This document shows positions 32,236 through 43,899 of a stretch of 64,000 nt of DNA, in pieces; position 1 is the stretch's first letter, and the number at the start of each line of letters is the position of its first letter. The notes beneath the pieces were generated by a model. It had not been told where the DNA came from, made no database searches, and worked only from the letters and a program-made list of their open reading frames with translations. Origin of the DNA: Siphonodentalium dalli (taxonomy: Eukaryota > Mollusca > Scaphopoda > Gadilida > Siphonodentaliidae); contig CP136064.1 of the NCBI GenBank assembly GCA_032622095.1, forward strand, positions 4,891,512 through 4,955,511. Reading direction: 5' to 3'. A program made the position numbers and the translations under genes.

Positions 32236-33011
32236 TTCTAAACCCAATATGTTCTCTACACATGATGTCATTAAAGAGATACTGCACTCAAATGTTGTTG
32301 TTGGTCTCTATATTATCTGAGTCGTAGAATAATTATTTGAAAGTATGTTGAGTACTGTTAGTGATGACAGATTAACCGGAATGCGAAAATACCAATTGTC
32401 CTTGTCGAGTAATTTTTTGACAGTTTTCAAGCAAAATGTTTAATGTTTCTATAAATGTTATATTATATGCATACTGGTCCCATATACTCATATAATGAGT
32501 ATATTAACTCCCGTCATGAAAGGGTTAAGGGTGAATTCCGGATTTAAACGAAGAGTTGGTGTCCATAACACCTCAGTGTTTCAGCCACTGCAGGTGGCAT
32601 ATTACTACAATTAATAAAAAATTCAAGACATTTAACCATTTTTGGAATTGACTTCGAAGAATTGTGTTTTAACATTTAAGAAATAGTGTCGCTGTCTGAA
32701 TATTATTTTTTCTAACATTTCGCACAGTTCACTATAGCATCAAAGACCCCAACTATAGTACAGTTGCATTTTTTGAAGCTATAAATGACATGGGATTAAG
32801 AGTTTGGCTATTTGGAGCTACATAAAGAAAACAATTTCATGTACACACTATAGACATATTATATATCATAGAGAAGATTGAACGCTCAAAGAATTTGGCT
32901 TCAACTATAATTTTATATTACTGTAAAATACAAGATTGTTCACTCTGCATGTATGGCAATGCATATAGCCACGACGTGATGCATGGTATAAAATATAGAT
33001 GTATCATGTGC
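32236..33011. other. no gene; solo piggyBac-like end at 32507-32527
   Basis: 'actcccgtcatgaaaggg' followed by TTAA (32524-32527) matches the right end of the TTAA element at 39778-40018. No partner end was found. Confidence 0.35.
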
Positions 33012-33021
33012 TGGAGTACAA
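33012..33021. repeat. target-site duplication of LINE-C (3' side)
   Basis: tggagtacaa recurs exactly at 35210-35219 and is followed here by a T-rich run (33022-33050), the complement of the element's A-rich tail. Confidence 0.8.
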
Positions 33022-33193
33022 TTTTTTTAATTTTTTTTAATTTTTATTGAATAAGATTTGAACATACGTATACATAGCTAATAAAAGTTACATCTAAAGA
33101 ATGCATTAATATGCATACACACGCCTATCGCTCTGTCTTGCGCTCTCTACAGGCATACCAGCTTTCATACGTAACTTACATACAATCCCGACT

Positions 33194-33590
33194 GAGGCCA
33201 CGTTCACGAACCGGGATACCTTGTCAGGGGAATACGTAGCATTTGACTTACATGTCAAAGATTTGCTAAATATGGAGTATAAACTACGAGTATTATTTTC
33301 AGTCATTGCCGTCTATTATATATTGGACAGTTTCGAAGCCTGGAAATATATATGCGCTCATGGAATTTTAGAGATTTCAGACATACAATATAAAACTATT
33401 TTTAAGGGTCAACTGTGTAATCGGTATTTGGTATTTGTGTTTAGTATCTAAAATCATATGTTCTAATGCTAAAATAATATACATTAAGAATTCAAGATAT
33501 ATCATTCATATGTGCAGGAATTGGCTTTAATTTGACGAATCGTGTGGAAGTTTGGCGTGCAATTTGTCGAGGTGTGTGAACGTAGCCTTA
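33194..33590. mobile_element. possible MITE inside the LINE-C 3' region
   Basis: 'tgaggccacgttcac' (33193-33207) is inverted as 'gtgaacgtagcctta' (33576-33590). Only about 15 bp match and no target duplication is clear. Similar 'taaggctacgttcac' ends are common in animal MITEs. Confidence 0.45.
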
Positions 33591-33818
33591 GTCCCGTGGA
33601 TGAAGGTCGGCTGTTATCGGTGGTGAACAAGTAGATATAGTTTCTTTATCAGAGTATAAGAACATGTGATGTGGGTATATATATACACAATGGAAGTAAT
33701 AATTAGTTATGTGCTCTGGTCGACATTTCTGTATTCATTCATGGCCAACTAAGGACGGCTATGAATAGTGGGAGTAATATAATAGTAGCAATAATAACAT
33801 TTCTGGTGATAGGAGTAA

Positions 33819-35209
33819 TTATTGTGCATTTTCTTTCACGGCAAATTTGAACAAGAACCAGTCTTTTTCGAACTCTTCCAATTTAAATTCACGGCGTGCA
33901 TTATATTTTTCACATTTATATCGAAAGCGTAAATCTCCTTGGAATGACGAAATTGTTAATTTTTCTGGTGTGAATTTTGTTCTATAGATATATTGTTTTA
34001 CTAAGAGCCAGAATAAATTAGTGGTATAATTGTCATTTACACAGCGGGACCCAATTATCATTATTCGTTTAGTCGCTTGCAATTTGACGTTATTTAGGTT
34101 ACCCCATGAATGTATGTCTGTCAGAAAAGTTTGAACGTGTTCACATTCCCAAAATATATGTGATATGCTTTCCTTCTTGTCTTTGCAACGCACGCATGTA
34201 TCATCTTGTCGAATTTTGGCTATTTTCAGGAAGCTATTAGTTGATATAATTCAAGAGTTAATTCGATACTGAAGCCATTGAAGCTTTGTGTCAGGCGTCG
34301 TGGAAAATGGTAGTTTATTGTATATATTCCAGTCAATTTCTTCTTAGCCTATTTCTATTTGCCATTTTGCATGGGAAGTGGGTACATGGCAATCGTGGTT
34401 TAATATGTCATAGAAATCGCGTCCTCCGCGAGGATTTCTGAGTAGGGTCACAAAATTATCTGGGAGGGTGGGCATCGGGCTTCGGACAGTGGGTTTTGAG
34501 ATTTTGTTTGAGTAAAAGATAAGCTGTCGTCGGTTACTATTTAAGATAAGGAAGTTTGTACGTATTTTGTAAGTTGAGTATATCGTTTCAGTCGTATGGA
34601 AATTGCCGCTTTCTTGTAACAGATCGTGTACAAAATATATTCCCTCCTTGCGCCATGCAGCAAAATTGATAGGGCTTCCATTCATTTTTATATTGGCGTT
34701 GTTCCAGAGAGTGCATGTAGATATGTCTACATTTCTAATATTTTTTTCTAGGAAATTTGCCCATGCTATAAGTACGTCGCGCCAAAAGTGATTTTGAACC
34801 TTTTTCGCTTTACTGTAAAAATATGAATAATGATAGGTGAGGAAAAAGGGTCTTTAAGAATAGGGAGTTCTGTTAACGGGGTCCATTTAGAGCTTTTGTT
34901 CACTAAACGCCTGATCCATGTTATTTTCATGGAAGAGATGAAGTTTTTAATATCTACCATCTTGAGGCCACCTTGTTTATAGTCTTGGCATAACAGTTTT
35001 CTCTTGACTCGGTCACGCTTGCTGCCCCACACAAAGTTAAAAAACAATGATTCTAGTCTATGTACAAATTGTGGTTCTGGGTTGGGGAGCGATATGAATA
35101 GGTGAGTAAGTTTGGGGAGTATGAGAGATTTAATCACCGTTATTCTACCTAGCGGGGTAAGTAATCTGTGCTTCCAAATTTCAATGGATCTTGTTATGTC
35201 GTCGAATTT
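33819..35209 (-). pseudogene. LINE-C ORF2 C-terminal third
   Basis: Colinear with the end of LINE-B ORF2. It has SIEIWKHRLLTPLGRITVIK and LILPKLTHLFISLPNPE, then FFNFVWGSKRDRVKRKLLCQ, KMVDIKNFISSMKITWIRRL and MPTLPDNFVTLLRNPRGGRD. The end carries MRCKDKKESISHIFWECEHV (zinc knuckle, CX8HX4C) and VKQYIYRTKFTPEKL. Two or more frame breaks (around 34770, 34340 and 34200). It belongs to the same clade as LINE-B but a different, diverged family. Confidence 0.85.
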
Positions 35210-35219
35210 TGGAGTACAA

Positions 35220-36005
35220 ATTATTGGTAAAACCACGCAGTACAGCCGGTACAAAAGTTGGTTCAGAGAAAATGTTACAAAATCATTTCAGCAGTGTCAC
35301 AGTTCTGTCCCCTGTACCGTTATGTTCAATGTTTCAGCGCTGTGCGCATGCATTCTTTGTATGGAGTAGAAGTAACACATCGGTACATCATCATCTGTTC
35401 CCAGAGTACTGTATATGTATATGTGATGAATATAAAACCTTCATATAGCAACACAATTAACATATATCATGATATTCTAATTTCTATAGTTGAATACATT
35501 AAAATACACAAGTATGGTTCCCCTCCATTCACAATAATCCACATAGAATATGATATTCCTTCCACAAGTGTCACATTTTTCATGCACGTACCAGGACAGA
35601 GATATGGTTTGTCATCCACCTTGAAATTAAAGTAATATCGGCATTTTGTAGCTTTGTCGGCTATCATTTAAGTTGATAATAAATGCTCTGTATTGCTAAC
35701 TAGTAGTGCCTCTTTAAGTCATCTGAACCTATTGGTTAAACCCATGATTCCCCACCCGCCCGGTGTCAAATTACATCAATGTTGAAATGTGCCGACATGT
35801 CTTTTGAGCTGATAATAAAAGCTCTTCATTGATCATCTAATCTATGTAAAAATCAACCACAAGCGCGCTAGCGCCTTGGTGCTTATAACTTAGGCTCAGG
35901 TAAATGATGACGTCATATAGCTCTTTCTATATTTTCTATAGCAATGGGGGTCAATTTCTGGTTGCGTGTAGGTTTTTTTGGGGGCAAATTAACACGTGAC
36001 TTCGG
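35220..36005. other. no gene recognised
   Basis: Frames of 125 codons (35258-35635, +) and 66 codons (35467-35667, -) overlap. The reverse one contains KPYLCPGTCMKNVTL and is mildly coding-like, but no splice sites or family could be assigned. Confidence 0.4.
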
Positions 36006-36007
36006 GT

Positions 36008-36066
36008 CGGTTTGCCAAGGGAGATAACTGTACATACTATGTACAGTTATCTCCCTTCGCAAACCG
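36008..36066. repeat. AAGGGAGATAACTGTACATA hairpin
   Basis: Near-perfect 59-bp palindrome: 'cggtttgc' then 'aagggagataactgtacata', mirrored after a 1-2-bp centre. The AGGGAGATAACT/AGTTATCTCCCT motif is familiar from molluscan repeats and also appears near the window end. Confidence 0.85.
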
Positions 36067-36365
36067 AAGATTTCCGATCTCTGTTTAATTGATATCTTTC
36101 TCAGACTCAGAGACTCAATCAAATCATAGATTCTAATATATTCTAATCGATGATTAATTACAGCCTTTCTCATCTGATAACATGGCATTGGATGAAATAT
36201 TACCCTGGCACATAATGGGATTAGCCCCCTCGATTGTAAACAAACCTGCTACGCGAAATTTGTAAATTTAAAAACAAACGAAATGTCAATGTATTCAATC
36301 ATCCATGTCCCAACTCGGACACACACCACATTGCATTCATATACATTGAGAAACAACGAAGAAAA

Positions 36366-36421
36366 ACGCGACATAGCACCCCGTTTACACCTTACGCGAC
36401 ATAACACCCCGTTTACACCTT
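36366..36421. repeat. 28-bp tandem duplication
   Basis: Two copies of 'acgcgacatagcaccccgtt' plus 'tacacctt', with one mismatch. Confidence 0.9.
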
Positions 36422-37790
36422 TTATTTAGAGCCGGCCTCGGTATCGACAAACACTTTATAGTGTGTCCCACGTTTTCTCCACTTCAGCTTTTTCAAGTTC
36501 AAGGCCACCAGTCCTGACATGGCATGAAAAATCAAAGAGTGACCGATCTTTGTTTCATGAAATTTGCATCATTGAATGTAATTGGAATGTTATTTTTATG
36601 GATTTTAAGGATTTTTATGGATTCTTATGTTCGTACATGCAGACCAATGTATCCATTCAATGTTATGTGTATTCAATTTAATGGCATCATGTGTGTTTGC
36701 AACATGGTTCTTGGACTCTGGACTGGATGCATTGTTGAATTTGTTCTCTAGGGTTTCACAGGTATTTGCTTATCATTAATTTAATAATTATTTAATTTAT
36801 GCCTGAAAAAGATGTGTTTCTGTTTTCAAATTACAAAACATCAATCATATTTTTCTTCTTCCAGTTAGAAAAACTCAGCTCAAATTCCTGCAGAAATCTT
36901 TCAGTTGGTTCCAACGTTGTCGATCTTACTTATTAACAAATCAGAATATAGTACATTGCCTGTAAGGTGTAATCTATACAGGGTGCATACACACATTCTC
37001 AAAATAAAAGTTCCCTTCAACGCAGTCCTTAGCCATTTACAACGTGGTCGTAATGTCAACGAAACGCGGTTGTTTTAGGGTGCGTTGCGAAACGGCTAAA
37101 GACCGCATTCAAATTAAATGCACTGACTTGGGAATCAAGGCGAGATTGATAGACACAACCATAGACTACGAAGGTTAGAAAGATATGGCCCAAAACCCCC
37201 ACCCCTGGACCTATTTCAACCAATTTTGGTATGGTGACTCACGATACCACGGCGAATATTATTTGTCTTCTTCAAAATTTCGATTTAAACTTTAAATTAT
37301 GCCTATGTAATTTGGAGGGAGTTATCATATAGGTTGACAAATACATGTACACGACGTATGTATATACCGGTTTCGTGGTCACAGCCATTTTCCAGCTGTT
37401 TTAAATTTTTCGCACATAAGTGAAACAAACGCTCTTTATGTCTACCATATCAGGAATAGACTAACACGGGACGTTTTTTCTGTTCTATTCCGTGCACATG
37501 GCTGTTGTTTGTTTGGGACCAAAAACAGTGTGTTCAATTTTGTTTTGTTAATTTTTATTCTGTTTTAATATATTCTGTTTTTGTTAAATTGAGTAAGTTT
37601 ATAGTTCAAAGTAAAACAACACAAAATCAAAAATAAATTTTGTTAAATCAAAATAAATAAAACAAAATAACGCATTTATAACATTCGCCATGATACCCAG
37701 AGTCACCACACCAAATTTGGTTGAAATCGTTCAGAGGTGTGTGAGAACAATCAGATAGACATAATGAAACCATAGTTGTGTTGCCCATAG
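36422..37790. other. no gene recognised; one 90-bp palindrome
   Basis: 37019-37108 has inverted ends 'aacgcagtccttagcc' / 'ggctaaagaccgcatt'. The rest is AT-rich. Frames at 36463-36751 have no motif. Confidence 0.5.
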
Positions 37791-37794
37791 TGTT

Positions 37795-37910
37795 TCTGCG
37801 TTTCGCGGCGAAGATTTCCGGCGAATCGCCGCGATATTTAACTCTGAATGCTTCAATTCGCGATGGAAAAACGTATGTCGGCGATTCGCCGCGATTTCTC
37901 GCTTAAACAA
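37795..37910. repeat. GC-rich GGCGAATCGCCGCG duplication
   Basis: 'cggcgaatcgccgcgat' (37820) and 'cggcgattcgccgcgat' (37880), each itself palindromic, lie 60 bp apart in otherwise AT-rich DNA. Confidence 0.6.
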
Positions 37911-38660
37911 GGCCGGCCGTGATGAACGGAATGAGGCTACTTAGTCTTGGGGGTACTCCACCTGTAAGCGACTTGACCGACTACACAAGGACCTCAATCA
38001 ATGAGGACGTTCAAACTCAAAATTAAATCTTCACGCGAGGAACAAATTGATGGCCAGTTTCTTAAATAATTTATTTTATAAGCCAACAAGACAGATAGAA
38101 TATCGCCAATACATTACAATATGTCTGGTCGTCATATCGGTCGACAGGCACGTCGTCGGCCAAAACAGGCATGCCAGGTCAGCACAAAGACATTCCGATG
38201 TATCACCGGTGGAACCTAAAAATCGTTTCGTTTCGTTAATGGTCACCTCTCCACCGCGTTATGTTGTGTTGATGGCCATTTTCACCACGTTGTGTGACAA
38301 ACGCGGCCTCGTGACATTTTTAACACAGTCGAGGGAGAAACCTTATTTTAGAATACATGTATGTGTATAGGGTATATCAACATTGTCAGTTGCCGAGTAA
38401 CATATTGGAGGCCTCGAAATTAGGAAAAATTGTCCACAGCAAATGTAATGCATTACAAATTCCACATGTTGCCATAGCATTGCATGCTTACCGCTGTGGC
38501 CAATTTCGTGGATAGTATAAGAGCTGTATAATTTGCTGTATCCGCTTAAAAACGGTGATGCGTCCAGGATTTGTGAATACGACATGATTGGTCTTCATTG
38601 TACCCAACGATGTAGCATGCCGTGAACTTTACGTGACCCATCGTCAGGTCACATTAATGT
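37911..38660. other. no gene recognised
   Basis: A 107-codon frame at 38047-38370 (+) shows no domain or splice context that I trust. Confidence 0.4.
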
Positions 38661-38666
38661 GCATTA

Positions 38667-39477
38667 AGCCGCTTACACATGGGCGCGGCGCGACAGACGC
38701 GGCCGACGCGGCGCGGCCGACGCGGCCGGACGATCGAGTTCGTACAGTCATGAAGCACGGGACCTTTCACATTGGCACGGCGCGGCCAATTTACGCGCGG
38801 CGACATTTTTAATGAGCGGCGCGATTATTTTCAATGGAACCGTGAGCCATTTTGCAGAGCGATCGCGCGACGAATCACTGTCAGATCAAAGCTTTCCACA
38901 CATATTCATCGGGTCATGTAGTACAACCTCAATTTTAAGGGAAATCCCTAAAAATTATATATATATATAAATACGTTCTGCGAATTTAGCCCTTACACAA
39001 CAGTTCTCTCAGCTGCACAATGTCATAATATAATTTAACCTTTTTTGTGGGCTGATTGGCTTCCGCGCCCTGTATTCTTTCTTTATATCATCTTCGACGA
39101 AGAACAGTATCCGTGCGAACAGTTCCCTTGACGTTCTAAAGTATATATTGTATAAATTTGTCCTCATCTGAATAGAGTTCACGGTATAAATGATTAAATG
39201 CACCAAGTAAGTATCTCTTCTTATTAATTGGGTGTACCCAAAACCTTCTATTTCTCTTCTTTTTCCGTTGTCGATACAAATATGCCAGCGCTATTATAAC
39301 AAGTGTGTCATCAGACACTGCCTCCATTCTAGAAATCATGTTATGAAACACAATACTTTGGGCGTTTATAAGTATTCTGCCGCTGCCATGTGAAAGCGAC
39401 ACACTCACGCGGCGAAGACAAAACGTTTATTCGCTAGATAACCGCGTCGGTCGCGCCGCGCCAATGTGTAACCAGCT
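38667..39477. mobile_element. PIF/Harbinger element with deleted transposase
   Basis: Inverted ends 'agccgcttacacatgggcgc' and, from the other strand, 'agctggttacacattggcgc' are followed on both sides by CGGCGCGAC-GACGCGG. The flanks are TTA (left) and CTA (right), close to the 3-bp TWA duplication of this superfamily. The left end is extended by GCGGCC-rich repeats. The interior carries an N-terminal transposase remnant. Confidence 0.7.
39009..39408 (-). pseudogene. Harbinger transposase N-terminal remnant (HARBI1-like)
   Basis: The reverse frame from 39408 reads MSVSLSHGSGR, RRFWVHPINKKRYLLGAFNH and LYRELYSDEDKFIQY. A frameshift near 39140 leads to FRTSRELFARILFFVEDDIK and ARKPISPQKRLNYIM, then a stop. 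'RRxWVxPIxxxR...G.F..L..EL...D..F..Y.RMS...F..LL..V...I.......PISP..RL' is the usual start of PIF/Harbinger nucleases. The DDE catalytic domain is absent, so the element cannot move itself. Confidence 0.75.
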
Positions 39478-39544
39478 CTACGCACGAAGGCATGTACATC
39501 GGATGCAGTGAATCCCTTCTATGTGTGCAATTTAAGATCTGTAT

Positions 39545-39719
39545 TTGTGGTGTGACGACCCGCTAATAGACTGCAGTATCATAACCGTACGTTACCGTAA
39601 ATCCACCGCAGTTACCGTCTCGTTACCGATGTGTATACCGTATACTACCAGTAATACCGCGATTATTACCGGGTTATCACCCAGTTTTCAAGTCAATTAC
39701 TTTGTGGATGTTGCCACAT
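39545..39719. other. ACCGTA/TACCGT-rich segment
   Basis: Eight or so TACCG and ACCGTA words in 100 bp ('gttaccgtaaatccaccgca', 'gttaccgatgtgtataccg'), resembling an end of a transposon like those near 1845 and 53126. No boundaries found. Confidence 0.35.
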
Positions 39720-40680
39720 CGTTTCGTCTCAACTATTAAAGTGATATTCCATTTCCATCGACTCAACATTTTATTAACACTTCCGTATGACTGGAGCTTC
39801 CTGAAATTTAGTGAAAACCCTATGCTAATGCATTATCTTATATATATGTAAGTCTCGTGTAGGGCACCTCGCATATATACCTGTAAGAGTATGCATAATG
39901 TAAGCCAGTGCATTCTCTTATATGTGTGAGGCTCCCTATAGGAGACACGCAAATATAAGATAATGCACTGGCACATGATCGTTTATGCTACACCAGCGCA
40001 GCTCCCGTCACGAAAGTCTTAAAGCGACACTTCACATTCACACACATCATTTCATTCAGGTGACATTTTCCAGTTCTAAGTCGCTCATTGCATTGAGTAT
40101 CTTCAGCACAGATAATCGATATCAACCTAAACTATTTAAGAGACATTCAATTCTCCCCAACCCATATTTCGCTAAAGAGACACTAAGTATTCACAATCAC
40201 AACACTTAATTCATTCCATTCAGGTGATAATTTATGTTTCTAAATTGCTCATTGCATTGATTGTCTTCACTGAAGATAATCTATATTTGTCTCAACTATT
40301 ACAATGACATTCCATTTCCATCCACTCAACATTTCATTAAGATGATACTTCACGTTCACACACGTCATTATATTCAGGCAACATTTTCTCTTTCTGCAAT
40401 GTACGCTGCTAATTACATTGATTATCTTCAGCGAAGATAATCTATTTCAACATTTCGTTTCCACCCCAAACCATATTTAATTAAAGCGACACATCACACT
40501 CACAACACTGCATGCCATTCAGGCGACGACTTCTATTTCTACATGGCTCATGCATTGATTGTCTTCAGTGAAGTCGCCTCAACAATTAAAGTGACATTAC
40601 ATTGCCATTCACTCAACATTTTATTAAAGTAACACTTCGCGTTCACACACGTCATTTCATCCAGGCAACTTTTTATTATG
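39720..40680 (+). repeat. ~155-bp decayed tandem array, about 5-6 units
   Basis: Units contain 'cattcaggYgac', 'gctcattgcattga', 'gtcttcagYgaagataatct', 'cactcaacattt-attaa' and 'acacttc-cgttcacacacgt'. The starts fall near 40059, 40217, 40372, 40512 and 40659. Units diverge by ~20%. A TTAA element interrupts one unit at 39774. Confidence 0.85.
39778..40018. mobile_element. 241-bp piggyBac-like twin-hairpin MITE
   Basis: TTAA flanks both ends (39774-39777 and 40019-40022). Removing the element plus one TTAA restores the 'acattttattaaagcgacac' sequence seen in other units of the surrounding array, which proves an insertion. The ends are imperfect inverts (cacttccgtatgactggagc / gactttcgtgacgggagctg). 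It contains two hairpins (39828-39898 and 39904-39972) of the cattctcttatatatg family. Confidence 0.8.
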
Positions 40681-41004
40681 TATATACACGTTTTCTGTCT
40701 GATCCTTTCACACTCATGGATTAGCTGGATTTTGACTTGACAGCGGGTAGAATGTGCTGATTAAAATAAAATTTGGTGTGATTTGAATGCGATTGTTGAT
40801 GGCGCCAATAATTGTATCTTAACGGCACAACGGAAGATTTTCATTGGACGATCCGGTAGTTCCAAGTGTTTTTCTATAAACAAATGGTTCTGTAACATTT
40901 CTGATGTTTGTTTACACAACACAGCATATGATTATAGTAATCCTGGGCATAAATTAACTGCATATATGCATGAATTGTTTCCCGCGATATCATGGAGTCC
41001 GACG

Positions 41005-41278
41005 TAACTGGATAGAAATCCGGCGTCTCTGTTGAGCCCTGTCCTGATCCCATATTAAACTCAGCTCCGCCTTTCTTCTACCCCGGATATCCAGCAATCC
41101 CCCTTAATATGCGAACTTTTAGATCGTTCAACGAATGGTTGGGCAGGTTGAAATGTGCGTCGACTGGGTGTCATCGCAATCGCATACGTTGCTTTAACGA
41201 TTGTCCCGTTTCTCCCACATAGTATGCACATGGACATATATCACATTGTATGACATATACAACACCATTGCATTATGA
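41005..41278 (-). pseudogene. Penelope-like element: GIY-YIG endonuclease remnant
   Basis: The reverse frame reads NGVVYVIQCDICPCAYYVGE, TGQSLKQRMRLR, stop, then HPVDAHFNLPNHSLNDLKVR and ILRG in the same frame. After frameshifts come DIRGRRKAELSLIWDQDRAQ and GLNRDAGFLSSY. 'VY.IQC..C...YVGETG.SL..RM..H' followed by 'HFN.PNHS..D..V.IL.G' and 'GLNRD' is the GIY-YIG domain that ends Penelope-like retroelement proteins. One stop and at least two frameshifts make it inactive. The reverse transcriptase expected upstream (toward 41.3 kb and above) was not found. Confidence 0.75.
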
Positions 41279-42670
41279 TTTTTGTCATATTTTTTACTGC
41301 AATGAAGTTAAAAGTTATTTGCAGCCTAGACACATGTGTAGCATAATATATATTATTGGCAGCTGCGACATGTATGTCCCTGTCAACTAAGTCATACCGA
41401 GACGCTGCCATAATGCATATACATCTGAACTGAACTGAACATTTTACACCAAAAATATAACAAAAACTGCGCTTATTATTCCGACTAAATTTTGTCAGCC
41501 GGGGTACCCCGTCTGAATGACACACACGACCCTTCCAGGAAATCACCAACAACACCATGCCCCTCCCAAAAAACATTAACTCGAAACAAATTCACTGGAT
41601 GTTGCTAACCACTTTGATTCTGCACATCCCACCAATATTATCACACAAACACAAACCCGGATCGATATATCACTTTAATGTGACATCGATATCGATAAAT
41701 GACGAATAGAGTTAGTCACCCTCACTTACTTGTTTTGGTATGTCCAATCGAAGTCATATTATAAATAAATTACCAAACTCGTGGATAGAGTTATCCTTCT
41801 GTATTCACTTGTACAACTTTTACGAACGAGGTCTCATCACATTGAGTTTTCGCTACTCCCATTTCGCACAAACGCATTTATCTCCCATGCAATCCATCAA
41901 TCTGGTCACAAATAACCTCTCCGAATAATAGTTACATATATTGCGGAAACTGGTTCACAAAGTATAATTATGTTAACTTGTGTTGTGATTTTCATTTAGC
42001 ACTCGGATATGAACCACTGTCCGCATATATACACCATGAATAGGGCCAGGCCTCACATCGCCTTTTCGTGTATGACCACTGGATATAATTGGTAGATCTG
42101 TATTTTATCATGACAACAGTGGCATTACATTGCAATACATTACATTGCAATATGTAAAGATAATTCGCTTCAAAATATATATACCCGCGATTCTGCGAAA
42201 CCTAGCCTCGTCCCATAACGAAGTGACCAATGAACATCTCCATATAAGTTGTACTTCATTCTTTAAGTACTGTTTTGCTATATTATGTCATGAATATGTC
42301 ATTTTGATCAGCTTTTGCACCTAGCCAGGACTTCGTAAAACCACACACATCATAGTTTTGTATTTCTATAGAGAGAACGTCAAGTTTTGAGACTTCGCTC
42401 TGCACATTTGAGTGGAAAACATATAACTCCGGATCAAGCCGATGCCCAGGATTAGGTAAAATGTTGACAGATATTATTAACAGCTGTCTGAGCCATGCTG
42501 GTATTCCAATTACGTTCGTATATCTGGTGTGTTTATTGGATTTCCAGTTTTATTAAACTTAGTATGGTGCATTGATATTTTGGTGTAGTTAATTACCAGT
42601 TTTAAGAAATGAAGAGGTAATTTCGATGAAAGCGAATCAAAGCACTCTTTACGTTTCGCATACCGTGCGC
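41279..42670. other. no gene recognised
   Basis: AT-rich. Frames at 41241-41576 (-) and 41740-41928 (+) have no motif. Confidence 0.5.
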
Positions 42671-42677
42671 GGGAATA

Positions 42678-42759
42678 GAACGGTACTAGTGATTCAGGAT
42701 CATGTTGAACGGTACTAGTTATTCAGGATCGAACGGTACTAGTTATTCAGGATCATGTT
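42678..42759. repeat. three tandem copies of GAACGGTACTAGTTATTCAG
   Basis: Copies at 42678-42706, 42707-42730 and 42731-42759. The middle one lacks the last five bases; identity is otherwise almost complete. Confidence 0.9.
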
Positions 42760-43354
42760 GTTGGGACTTATTGAAGTTGCAAAGGCAAAGGGTAGGCTTT
42801 ATCATGTGTTTGTTAATCCGTTTGGGTTGTGCTGGCTCGGTTACAATATTATTAGGTCATTACTGAACAGCTACAGGTACAGTGAGCCATAATAAAATAA
42901 AAAAGTAAATTGAATAAATTAATGTGTATATGGTAGAACACATGAGAGAGATGGTGAAAAAAGAAATCATGCGCAGCAAGATACAGTCTTCAGTTTCTGT
43001 TAAGATGATATGTAGCCTGTGCATCGATATTACATGCATTTATCGAAGTATCTTATCCGTCCTTCTAGAATTATGAATCCATAATTTTGCATTCAACTGA
43101 TGCTCGTCCCTTTAATCTCCCCTGATCAGCTCACATGTGTATGACCTCATAATCGAACATGGTATATATCATTCATTAAGCAGTCTCTGTTTTTTCTTAA
43201 CTATATACAATGTTCGTTATCATTATCGTTTGATCGCTGATTTTGTGTCCATCTCGTCCAATGGAGATTACTGCTGTCACAAATGACCCAGTTTCTCTCC
43301 GTAACTTCGTCACTGCCATCTAACCAGACGCCTTTTGTGATTTCGTTCTGACTT
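42760..43354. other. no gene recognised
   Basis: No motif or repeat stands out before the LINE-A homology block begins at 43355. Confidence 0.5.
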
Positions 43355-43621
43355 GGATAACATTTATTTGTGGTTTTATGTGAGCTGGTCACCGACGGGT
43401 AACCCATGTCTCAGAAATGGCAACCGGACACTCTCGGTCAACAAACAGCATTTCGCTATCCAAATATCTTAGCTCGTTTTCGTACGAGCAGACTTGGACT
43501 AGCCATGTAATAACCATATCAATATTAATTCCATTGTTATATAGTTCCCTGATTGTCGGTAAAGCACACCAATTCCCAAGGCTGGTAAAGTAGTAGTTCA
43601 GCTCCCGGATTGTATGGCATT
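43355..43621 (+). repeat. LINE-A homology block, copy 2, 5' part
   Basis: Matches 23331-23575 and then breaks off at a 965-bp insertion; similarity resumes at 44587. Confidence 0.7.
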
Positions 43622-43899
43622 ATATTTAAATACTAAGAGTTGTCATCACTAAATCCAGATATTCTGATTGGTCGGCGCCCACGTGGCTAGTTGCAATTAT
43701 TTCTCGGTGAATGCGCAACAGCTAATAACTGCAAGCTCATAAATACATCGATACGTCATTTGGGTTTGGAAAGACGAACGCGTAATGTTTTGGGCGCATT
43801 TTGATTCGCGCAGGATTGACTTAATAAATCATCGGGTTTCAATTGTTCCTGTTAACTTTTGCCAAGGGTGCTATGGGGTATTTTGGGCTGGTTTTGTCA

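Larger units (their letters stand above)
33022..35209 (-). mobile_element. LINE-C: second 5'-truncated Tx1/L1-like element
   Basis: Flanked by a 10-bp target duplication, with an A-rich tail (T-rich at 33022-33050). ORF2 sequence runs only from about 35205 down to 33819. The 5' end lies past the RT catalytic box, so the copy was never functional. Its ~800-bp 3' part contains a separate ~400-bp inverted-repeat element. Confidence 0.8.

Noticed and set aside
35467-35667. Reverse frame with KPYLCPGTCMKNVTL, coding-like composition
   Set aside because: No splice sites, no family, and an overlapping forward frame of 125 codons is equally open.
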